From positions 1 through 5,237 of the forward strand of contig DKBB01000269.1 of assembly GCA_002451015.1 (NCBI GenBank): DNA of 5,237 nucleotides. The letters run 5' to 3'. Positions within the stretch are counted from its first letter, which is position 1. The number at the start of each line of letters is the position of its first letter. The notes below the pieces were generated by a model. That model ran no database searches. It worked only from the letters and a program-made list of their open reading frames with translations, and had not been told where the DNA came from. The position numbers and the translations under genes were made by a program. Positions 1 to 5,186 of this stretch are shown piece by piece. This stretch comes from Acidobacteria bacterium UBA6911 (GTDB taxonomy: Bacteria > Acidobacteriota > UBA6911).

Positions 1-99
1 CTCCTTCGGCACCATAGAATCAACGAGTTACAGCGACCCTATTTTCCAGACATCCTCGAAAAAGGCATGACTTTGTCTGAGACTTTGTCTGTCGCGTGA
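1..99 (+). CDS. Possible 3' end of a gene cut by the left edge; unrecognised
   Basis: Frame 1 is open from the window edge to a TGA at 97-99, giving 32 residues that begin LLRHHRINELQRPYFPDILE. I do not recognise a family. The composition is plausible for protein, but frame 2 is also open to a TGA at 68-70, so openness alone is weak support. The last ten codons lie inside the GACTTTG repeat at 66-92. Either the repeat supplies the end of a real gene or the frame is accidental. The upstream neighbour sequence would decide this. Confidence 0.2.
   Translation, partial: LLRHHRINELQRPYFPDILEKGMTLSETLSVA
66..92 (+). repeat. GACTTTG double motif, left copy
   Basis: GACTTTGTC occurs at 69-77 and again at 81-89, with starts 12 bp apart. 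Together with the bases just upstream, the 17 bases at 61-77 match those at 4599-4615 at 16 positions. A third double copy, also with 12-bp spacing, lies at 5196-5216. The motif therefore looks like a dispersed intergenic repeat family. Its function is unknown. Confidence 0.5.
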
Positions 100-125
100 T
101 AATCCATCTGGCTTAATTCCAAAAA

Positions 126-158
126 TTCAACATGGGATTAAATAGGATTCATGTTGAA
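126..158. repeat. 9-bp perfect inverted repeat (stem-loop)
   Basis: TTCAACATG (126-134) is the exact reverse complement of CATGTTGAA (150-158). The 15-base loop contains GGATT twice. No T-run follows on either strand, so an intrinsic terminator is not supported. It could be a protein-binding site or a remnant of a mobile-element end. Confidence 0.5.
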
Positions 159-376
159 GTCGAACGACCATCTACCGGCCAGTCACTTTTCCGGTTTCGC
201 TGTCATACGTCCATTGGAATTGCTGCAATTCAATTTGCCGGGCCCAGGAACCAATCATGGAAGACAAATCATGGCCGCATCATTGTGTTTAAGAGATGTT
301 GCTTTTCCTGAACTCTTTCACAAGAATATCGCTGATTGATTTATCTTGCAGAAAAACAAAGAAGTCACGGAGAAAG

Positions 377-444
377 AATCCTATAGGCACGCCCTGTGCG
401 CAAAAGACTGATTTCTGCCCAATCTCCTGTTGAAATCCTATAGG
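377..444. repeat. Pair of AATCCTATAGG direct repeats with palindromic cores
   Basis: AATCCTATAGG occurs at 377-387 and again at 434-444, 57 bp apart. Each contains the 8-bp palindrome CCTATAGG, so the two copies can also pair with one another. Between them is a weak hairpin, GCAC-N5-GTGC (387-399 region). The pair starts four bases past the lipoprotein stop codon and lies in its 3' untranslated region. It may act in transcript ending or stability, but no U-tract is present. Confidence 0.4.
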
Positions 445-447
445 TTC

Positions 448-3400
448 CTAATTAGCGTTTCCATCATAGTAGGTCTGCGCTTTTGTCCAGGCATCCAGCC
501 CGATTTTTGAACCCATAATACGGCCGTTTAAATCGTCCGCGTCCACGTGGATACCTCCGGATAAACGGGAAATTCCAGCCTGGTCGGCTGCATCGTAATA
601 GGTGGCCCACTGTAGGGCCACGTCCTCGGTCGGGCCAAGTTCGAACTCTAGATATTCATTTTTACGTGCAATGAATGTACCCATTCCGCCGGGGAAGAAG
701 GGGTTGCCCGTGAACACGGTGAGAATTTCAGCGCCCGCTCTACTAAAAGTACTGTGTCCGGAAACGTAGCCGGGGAAAGGGGGCGTCACGAAAGTTTCGC
801 GCTGATAGGGGACCCATTCAACAGCGCGGATCCAGCCCGTGCCGCTGTATTCCGTTTTCGGGTTTGCCGGGTTGCCCTCCCAGGCATAAATGGCGATTTC
901 GCCGATGTAATCCCGCAGATGCTCATGCGGCATCCCCACCGCTGAAGATTCATTGGTGACAATCTCGACCAAGCCGGGTTCAAGCAACAGACCGTCAGGA
1001 TGATAGGTGGCGGTATCGGTGGAATCGGAGCTTTGACCGCGCTCTCCCATATAGCGGATAGCCGTAATTGGGCGGACATAATTGTATTTGCGTTTGGCGT
1101 CCCAAGCCGCAACCGCGGCATCGTGTAGGGCGCCATTCAGTGCAAAGTAGAGTTTTACGTCCCATTCCAGATCGTCTACTAGCGACCCGATACCCGTAAT
1201 GATTTTGGGCTCCGACATTTTTTCATCCGTGACGTAGTTGGCCAGCGTGTTCCAGTGTCCCGGCGGTGTCTCTGAATCGGGACCATCGGCCCAGAACTCG
1301 GCCAGGATACGTTGAAAATCCCCAAGAAGCACCGGATTCGGTTCGTAAGGCAGACCGGTCGCCGGATTGATTGCGTGTCCGTTCCCGTCATTTGTTCCTA
1401 ATGAATGGTTTCCCAGGATCCCGGGGGAAATGTCCAGGAGGATCCCATCATTGGGGTCCATATAACTGGAAAAGCGAATCACACGGTTGACGGCCTCCTT
1501 GAACTCCAGGTCTTCCGCAGGGCTCCCGCCCAAATAGGGCGGCGGTCCAGGGTCGTCGTAAATGTCTTGGGAATCGACGCGCTTCATTGCAAAGGGTGTC
1601 ACGTATCCCCAATGAGCGCCCAGAAACGATTGTACATTGTCCGGCAGGGGGATACCGTTCTGCGCGATGATGAAATCCAATGCCAGCGGCTGCCAGCTGT
1701 TTTTGTCGGCTACCAGGCCCGCGCCGGGAAATTTCACAATCATGCGTTCGTTCACCGGAACGTATCCGGTATTGTCGGCATAAAACCCTTGCTCATTGGA
1801 TCCGTCGCTCAAGCCGAATTCTATGATGGTTTTCGCGATGCGGTTGCCTAATGCGGCGGGCGAATTCCCCGTGATTGCGGTGAAGGTTGCGTCATAGCCT
1901 AGAATACGCATGCGTCGTTCGAAGGAAGCGAGCGCCGCAGCGGAGCCTGGTGAGTGTTGAAAGCGGTGCATCAAAATCCGGAATGCCGCATAACTCATAG
2001 CCTCTTCCCGGGCGGCTTGAACGTCGACGACCGTCAGTTTTTCCGTCACGAAATAACCTTTCGCGAAAGGATCATACGCGGCCCAAGCGTCCCACATGGC
2101 GGCGGAAGTGTGAAATAAATTGCGGGAATGAACGGTAGGGGCAGGATAATCGGTTCGGATCGCATTCAACAAATCCTCGTTCCAAAACCGAGCGACGGAA
2201 AAGTGCAGGTGACTGTCGTCCCCCCAGGGATTTGTGTGAAAGATGGTCACTTCGTCCACATCCCAGAGGCCGTCATTATCGGAATCTTTATCGTGCGGGT
2301 TCGTTCCCGTATCCGTTTCTGAAATGAATAAGGTCGTTCTGGTCTCCACCACGTCCAGCAAACCGTCGTTGTCCGTATCAGGGTTCAATGGATCCGTGCC
2401 AGTATCGGATGCGTTTATAAACACACCCGTGTTGGTCTCAACGGAATCCATCAAGCCATCGTTGTCGTCGTCGGTATCGCAAACATCTCCTCTGAAATCG
2501 CCATCGTTGTCTTCCTGCAGAGGGTTGGCAATGTACGGACAGTTGTCAAAAACAAATCCGATACCGTCACCGTCCGCATCCGGAAGTTCGCTTGGTTCGG
2601 TAATGAGTATCTTTTGATTGACGGCAACATCCTCAATGACCTGAACATGACCGCTGGGCCAATAAACCTCAATGGAATCCACCAATCCGTTGGCCGCGTC
2701 TTGACCTAAACCGAAGTGCAGGGTCTTTTCATGCTGACCCTGGAAACAATCGCTGGCACTGACTTCGCCAATTTGAAATTTGTTGGTTCCATATTTTATT
2801 TTTACCCTGGCGCCGATGCCGTTACGATTGGAAAGAATCCCCTCTAAGTTGATGCGAAGCCAATCGTTGTCCGTAACACTGTCGTTTCTGTAAAGAACCG
2901 GTTGCCCGTGGTTGTTCACTATGAAAATGTCGAGATCCCCGTCATTGTCGTAATCAAATTTTATAAGGGCCTTTCCTTGATCCAGATTGGTTAATCCCAA
3001 TTCTTGAGCCACCTCTTCATACTCAAGTCCGGTGTCGATCCAAAGCCTCAACGGAACATTTCTGGTAATTTCGATCTCTTCCTGGGTAATTCCCGCTCCA
3101 AAATAAGAGCCTTCTGAGCCCTCCGGGGCGTAAACTCCACCCGTCATCAGTAATTCCAGCTGACCGTTATTATCGATGTCGACAAAGGCTGTTCCCCAGC
3201 CCCAGCCACCGTTATTGACATTGTATATAGCGGCCTGGTTCCTAAAGGTTTCATCCCGTGAATTCATGAATAAACCATTGCCGATAGGGTTCAAAAACCT
3301 GTAATAAATACCGGTCATAAACCAGTCTAAAAATCCGTCGTTGTCCAAGTCTGCAATAGCGGAGCCCATTCCATCTATATTACGACCTATCCGCGCCTGG

Positions 3401-4242
3401 AAGGTGCCGTCTCTGAAACTTCCGTTCCCATTATTCCAAAAAAGTTTGCTCTCTCCATAGTCGGCGGTTAAGGCGAGGTCCGGCCACTGGTCATTATTCA
3501 AATCCGCCCAGGAAACCGTAAATACATTCAGACCTTCGACTTCAATACCCACAACGGATGTGACATCTTCGAAGAACCCCGGAGCCTCCGATCCTCTATT
3601 GCGCAGAAGTCTCGGCTGACTCTTCCAGATGCGCCGAAGATACCAATCAGTGATGAAAATATCCAACCACCCATCTCGGTCATAGTCTCCAAATCCAACA
3701 CTGCTGGGAAAACGCAGGATGGGATTCGCGGATCGATTCGCTCCATCCTCGTGAAAAGTGCCATTCCCATTATTTATGTAGAGAACTCCCGGCGCTCCAC
3801 CCCGATTATAGAAATTCACATAAAGATCTATATCCCCGTCGTTGTCCACATCGCCCCATGCGGTGCCATTTGAATTATCGGGGTGGCTGATGCCGGATCC
3901 TGCGGTGACATCCGTGAAGGTTCCATCGCCATTGTTACGAAAAAGAATGTCCGAATCATCGAACCTGGTAACAAATAAATCAATCCAGCCGTCATTATTG
4001 TAGTCACCGGCCGCGGCTCCGCCGGTTTGGATTTCTTCGATGATGGATAATGTGGAGCTGTTTTGCTGATAAACCAAACCAGCTTCATCGGTGGCTTCGG
4101 TGAACAGGAGACCGTCGAGAACATTTCCTCCTGAGTTCGCAGTCTGGCTGGAGCCCCCGCCGCCACAGGCTTGCAGGAAGATTACAATAAGAAAATAAAT
4201 TGCAGTCAGAAGCGAGCGACCTGGTAATCGATAAAAGATCAT
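448..4242 (-). CDS. FG-GAP propeller/ASPIC/TSP3 lipoprotein with vanadium haloperoxidase domain
   Basis: The 1,264-residue protein is a predicted lipid-anchored, exported vanadium-dependent haloperoxidase, which would oxidise halide with H2O2. Residues 1-26 form a lipoprotein signal with lipobox LQAC, Cys26 and a Gly/Ser linker. Seven FG-GAP/VCBS repeats have DxDxDGxxD-type loops near 80, 131, 186, 247, 298, 355 and 430, as expected for a seven-bladed calcium-binding propeller; loops 4 (DLNNDQWPD) and 6 (DIDNNGQLE) are degenerate. Residues about 459-549 are a UnbV/ASPIC domain (SNRNGIGARVKI, HFGLG, VYWPSG). Residues 555-664 are thrombospondin type 3 repeats with a likely Cys568-Cys588 pair. 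The haloperoxidase spans about 678-1264, with Lys1050, Arg1057, Ser1161-Gly1162-His1163, Arg1226 and His1232. The ATG at 4242 has AAGGAG seven bases upstream; the in-frame TTG at 4275 has no such site. The gene is monocistronic in this window. Substrate specificity and cell-surface position are inferred. Confidence 0.93.
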   Translation of the reverse strand: MIFYRLPGRSLLTAIYFLIVIFLQACGGGGSSQTANSGGNVLDGLLFTEATDEAGLVYQQNSSTLSIIEEIQTGGAAAGDYNNDGWIDLFVTRFDDSDILFRNNGDGTFTDVTAGSGISHPDNSNGTAWGDVDNDGDIDLYVNFYNRGGAPGVLYINNGNGTFHEDGANRSANPILRFPSSVGFGDYDRDGWLDIFITDWYLRRIWKSQPRLLRNRGSEAPGFFEDVTSVVGIEVEGLNVFTVSWADLNNDQWPDLALTADYGESKLFWNNGNGSFRDGTFQARIGRNIDGMGSAIADLDNDGFLDWFMTGIYYRFLNPIGNGLFMNSRDETFRNQAAIYNVNNGGWGWGTAFVDIDNNGQLELLMTGGVYAPEGSEGSYFGAGITQEEIEITRNVPLRLWIDTGLEYEEVAQELGLTNLDQGKALIKFDYDNDGDLDIFIVNNHGQPVLYRNDSVTDNDWLRINLEGILSNRNGIGARVKIKYGTNKFQIGEVSASDCFQGQHEKTLHFGLGQDAANGLVDSIEVYWPSGHVQVIEDVAVNQKILITEPSELPDADGDGIGFVFDNCPYIANPLQEDNDGDFRGDVCDTDDDNDGLMDSVETNTGVFINASDTGTDPLNPDTDNDGLLDVVETRTTLFISETDTGTNPHDKDSDNDGLWDVDEVTIFHTNPWGDDSHLHFSVARFWNEDLLNAIRTDYPAPTVHSRNLFHTSAAMWDAWAAYDPFAKGYFVTEKLTVVDVQAAREEAMSYAAFRILMHRFQHSPGSAAALASFERRMRILGYDATFTAITGNSPAALGNRIAKTIIEFGLSDGSNEQGFYADNTGYVPVNERMIVKFPGAGLVADKNSWQPLALDFIIAQNGIPLPDNVQSFLGAHWGYVTPFAMKRVDSQDIYDDPGPPPYLGGSPAEDLEFKEAVNRVIRFSSYMDPNDGILLDISPGILGNHSLGTNDGNGHAINPATGLPYEPNPVLLGDFQRILAEFWADGPDSETPPGHWNTLANYVTDEKMSEPKIITGIGSLVDDLEWDVKLYFALNGALHDAAVAAWDAKRKYNYVRPITAIRYMGERGQSSDSTDTATYHPDGLLLEPGLVEIVTNESSAVGMPHEHLRDYIGEIAIYAWEGNPANPKTEYSGTGWIRAVEWVPYQRETFVTPPFPGYVSGHSTFSRAGAEILTVFTGNPFFPGGMGTFIARKNEYLEFELGPTEDVALQWATYYDAADQAGISRLSGGIHVDADDLNGRIMGSKIGLDAWTKAQTYYDGNAN
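2254..2439 (-). repeat. Two tandem 31-residue (93-bp) TSP3-like repeats
   Basis: Residues 602-632 and 633-663 of the lipoprotein are consecutive copies of one 31-residue unit. Both share the pattern ET-T--FI---DTGT-P followed by D-DNDGL-DV. In each copy the Asp/Asn-rich part is a thrombospondin type 3 calcium loop. The equal lengths and abutting ends point to a unit duplication inside the gene that has since diverged. Confidence 0.8.
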
Positions 4243-4248
4243 GGAAGT

Positions 4249-4304
4249 ACTCCTTCTGTTTTCGGTATTTGGCAAACCAGGTACCGAATGAAGTATTAAG
4301 GAGT
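4249..4304 (-). promoter_or_regulatory. Lipoprotein mRNA leader: SD site within two nested stems
   Basis: The Shine-Dalgarno sequence AAGGAG (4250-4255, minus strand) stands seven bases before the ATG at 4242 and fixes that start. In the same leader, ACTCCTT (4298-4304) is a perfect complement of the AAGGAGT at 4249-4255. Between these arms, TTCGGTA (4282-4288) pairs perfectly with TACCGAA (4261-4267) around a 14-base loop. The result is an inner 7-bp stem and an outer 7-bp stem separated by 9- and 5-base internal loops, with the ribosome site in the outer stem. The pairing is seen in the sequence; a control function is inferred. Confidence 0.5.
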
Positions 4305-4316
4305 TAGTTGGTTGTC

Positions 4317-4322
4317 ATTATA
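4317..4322 (-). promoter_or_regulatory. Probable -10 box of the lipoprotein gene
   Basis: The minus strand carries a perfect TATAAT here, which places transcription start near 4310 and gives a leader of about 68 bases. The -35 region is poor: no hexamer close to TTGACA sits 16-18 bp upstream, where a T-run follows TTGGG. The promoter may therefore be weak or need an activator, or it may belong to another sigma factor. Confidence 0.4.
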
Positions 4323-4387
4323 GAGTATGCTCCCGAAAAAAACCCAAATTTCTTTACAAGGCGGAACCTTCCTAGTGAATTAAGTGT

Positions 4388-4400
4388 TTCGAAATTCGAA
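4388..4400. promoter_or_regulatory. Palindromic TTCGAA-A-TTCGAA, possible vestigial operator
   Basis: Two TTCGAA palindromes flank a single A, forming a 13-bp symmetric site that ends 11 bases before the start of the broken ArsR-type gene. ArsR-family repressors usually bind AT-rich palindromes in their own promoters, so this could be the old autoregulatory operator. The evidence is only position and symmetry. Confidence 0.25.
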
Positions 4401-4411
4401 GGTAATCGATT

Positions 4412-4519
4412 ATGAAAATAAGCAATCACGAAATATTTCAATTGCATGCCGGGTTATGTCAGGTACTATCCAATCCCAAAAGGTTGATGATTATCGCCCT
4501 TTTGAGCAAACAGGTGTAG
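4412..4519 (+). pseudogene. ArsR-family regulator, N-terminal fragment
   Basis: The ATG at 4412 follows a well-placed GAAGG (4398-4402, nine bases of spacing) and opens 35 codons ending in TAG. The product contains LHAGLCQVLSNPKRLMIIAL, which matches the first helices of ArsR/SmtB winged-helix repressors, where an (A/S)NPKRL-type motif is characteristic. An intact member has about 90-120 residues, so the DNA-recognition helix and wing are lost. The break lies where a TG-starting, insertion-like segment begins (about 4515). Alternatively, the same frame stays open after the TAG to 4684 and reads TSWDTLVDNLRHTKGGLIFR, which faintly resembles the recognition-helix region. That would mean a stop plus an internal deletion. 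Either way the gene is inactive. Confidence 0.6.
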
Positions 4520-4580
4520 GAATGTCAGACCTCTTGGGACACTTTAGTTGATAATTTAAGACACACTAAAGGAGGTCTGA
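4515..4580 (+). mobile_element. Possible IS21-type end remnant; bulged inverted repeat
   Basis: From TGTAGG at 4515 the sequence no longer fits the ArsR gene. It contains GGGACACTTTAGTTGATAA and AGACAC, followed by AAAGGAGGT (4568-4576), a strong ribosome site with no start codon at proper distance. This resembles the region before istA in IS21-family elements as I remember it, truncated before the gene. It can also fold: TCAGACCTC (4525-4533) and CTTTAG (4542-4547) pair with CTAAAG (4566-4571) and GAGGTCTGA (4572-4580), leaving an 8-base bulge. No transposase gene remains and no matching right end is visible, so the family assignment is tentative. Confidence 0.3.
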
Positions 4581-4598
4581 TCTTCCGAACCATCATGA

Positions 4599-4615
4599 AA
4601 AGACATGACTTTGTC
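4599..4615 (+). repeat. GACTTTG motif, middle copy
   Basis: These 17 bases differ from 61-77 at a single position, and weaker similarity reaches upstream to about 4583. Only one GACTTTG is intact here; the expected second unit, 12 bp on, is degraded. The copy is in the same orientation as the left one, so the lipoprotein gene and the regulator remnant are bracketed by direct repeats. Confidence 0.5.
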
Positions 4616-4645
4616 CGGTCGGGGAAAATCCTGTCGAAATTCATC

Positions 4646-4674
4646 TTGATATATAATTATATTAGCATTATTAT
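4646..4674 (+). promoter_or_regulatory. brnTA promoter (TTGATA-17-TATTAT)
   Basis: TTGATA (4646-4651) and TATTAT (4669-4674) each differ from the sigma-70 consensus at one base and are separated by the ideal 17 bp. The predicted start, seven bases past the -10, is 4681, the A of the brnT ATG, so a leaderless transcript is expected. There is no purine-rich ribosome site upstream of that ATG, which agrees. A perfect TATAAT at 4652-4657 is an alternative -10 but lacks a -35. Confidence 0.55.
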
Positions 4675-4682
4675 AGCATTAT
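4651..4682 (+). promoter_or_regulatory. Candidate BrnA operator: palindrome plus direct repeats
   Basis: The promoter spacer contains the perfect 12-bp palindrome ATATAATTATAT (4651-4662). AGCATTAT then occurs at 4664-4671 and 4675-4682, with starts 11 bp apart, about one helical turn. The second copy runs into the brnT start codon. Ribbon-helix-helix antitoxins such as BrnA repress their own operons by binding short repeats placed this way, so these elements are the natural operator candidates. Binding itself is inferred. Confidence 0.4.
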
Positions 4683-4971
4683 GAATGAAATAACCTTCGC
4701 CTGGGATGAGCGGAAGAATCGGGAGAACCAGCGCAAACATGGTATTTCATTCGAGGAGGCAACAACGATCTTCGCCGATGAGAATGCACGACTGATACAT
4801 GATCCTGAACATTCCCAGTCGGAAGACAGGTTTATCCTTCTTGGTTTCAGCGCCAAGCTGCGCATCCTTGTTGTAGTGCATGCTTACAGGCAGGATGAAA
4901 AAGAAGTTAGAATCATTTCGGCCAGGAAGGCGACACCCAAGGAACGTAAACAATACGGGAACTTTCTATGA
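4681..4971 (+). CDS. brnT: BrnT-family toxin of a type II toxin-antitoxin pair
   Basis: The 96-residue protein is a full-length BrnT/DUF497 toxin, a family with a RelE-like fold that inhibits translation, by mRNA cleavage in characterised members. Recognisable family signatures in order are FAWDERKNRENQRKHGISFEEA (7-28, seen in sequence), a Glu-Asp-Arg segment (about 48-50) before an ILLGFS strand, VVVHAY (64-69), and the C-terminal RIISARKATPKERKQY (77-92). The ATG at 4681 has no ribosome site but coincides with the predicted transcription start, so leaderless translation is likely. Its stop overlaps the next start as ATGA. Toxin first, antitoxin second is the usual brnTA order. The frame is intact, so the pair may be functional. 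Confidence 0.92.
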   Translation: MNEITFAWDERKNRENQRKHGISFEEATTIFADENARLIHDPEHSQSEDRFILLGFSAKLRILVVVHAYRQDEKEVRIISARKATPKERKQYGNFL

Positions 4972-5180
4972 AAAAAGAATACGATTTTTCAGATTCTGTA
5001 AGAAATCCGTATGCCAAGCATATGAAGAAACAGGTGACTCTCCGCCTCAACAAGGACGCCATCGAATATTTTAAGGCCATGGCAAACGAAACGGGAATTC
5101 CCTATCAGAACCTAATCAACCTGTACCTTACAGAATGTGCCCATTCAGGCAAAAAGCTTACTCTCAAGTGGGCATCCTGA
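4968..5180 (+). CDS. brnA: BrnA-type ribbon-helix-helix antitoxin
   Basis: The 70-residue partner of the upstream toxin should bind and neutralise BrnT and repress the shared promoter. After a short polar N-terminus comes NPYAKHMKK (13-21) and the beta strand QVTLRL (22-27), which enters the DNA groove in ribbon-helix-helix dimers. Two helices follow, with the family-typical EYFKAMANETGIPYQNLIN (about 33-51) and a tail ending LTLKWAS. The start overlaps the brnT stop (ATGA at 4968-4971) with only a weak GGGAA upstream, so translation is probably coupled to brnT. The NPYA...KKQVTLRL form is the CopG/BrnA subtype commonly paired with this toxin. No frame damage is seen. Confidence 0.9.
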   Translation: MKKEYDFSDSVRNPYAKHMKKQVTLRLNKDAIEYFKAMANETGIPYQNLINLYLTECAHSGKKLTLKWAS

Positions 5181-5186
5181 GAAAGT

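Larger units (their letters stand above)
100..447. other. Intergenic stretch without a convincing gene
   Basis: An ATG-started plus frame of 62 codons (151-339) and short minus frames exist here, but none resembles a known family or has a convincing ribosome site. The minus frame ending at the TAG at 172-174 reads WARQIELQQFQWTYDSETGK shortly before its stop. That looks mildly protein-like, but a stop lies only about 35 codons upstream, so it could at most be a decayed gene end. The strand downstream of the lipoprotein (350-380) has the low-complexity AAAGAAGTCACGGAGAAAG character often seen in intergenic DNA. The stretch also holds the repeats listed separately. Confidence 0.5.

Noticed and set aside
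151..339. 62-codon plus-strand frame
   Set aside because: Its ATG lies inside the right arm of the inverted repeat, the AGGA upstream is poorly placed, and the product resembles nothing I know.
387..401. GCAC/GTGC hairpin as intrinsic terminator of the lipoprotein gene
   Set aside because: The stem is only 4 bp and is not followed by a T-run on the minus strand.
289..447. In-frame continuation of the lipoprotein after its TAG for 52 more codons
   Set aside because: The haloperoxidase domain ends naturally before the TAG, and the extension crosses the repeat pair and low-complexity intergenic sequence without family resemblance.
1405..1851. 148-codon plus-strand frame opposite the haloperoxidase domain
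   Set aside because: It is a shadow of a clearly coding minus-strand region, with no ribosome site or family resemblance; the same holds for the other frames within 448-4242.
2340..3980. Recurring CCGTCGTTGTC-like words suggesting a CRISPR array or DNA repeat
   Set aside because: They are the reverse complement of Asp-Asn-Asp-Gly codons in the calcium loops and are irregularly spaced by protein-repeat length.
4243..4275. Upstream TTG start adding 11 residues to the lipoprotein
   Set aside because: It has no ribosome site and would place a polar stretch before the signal peptide; the ATG at 4242 has AAGGAG at ideal distance and gives a typical lipoprotein signal.
4595..4684. 29-codon frame ending in ATGA overlap with brnT
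   Set aside because: Its ATG is 18 bases from the AAGGAGGT, the brnT promoter lies inside it, and the product is AT-rich and unlike any known leader peptide. The overlap is probably chance or a relic of the decayed frame.
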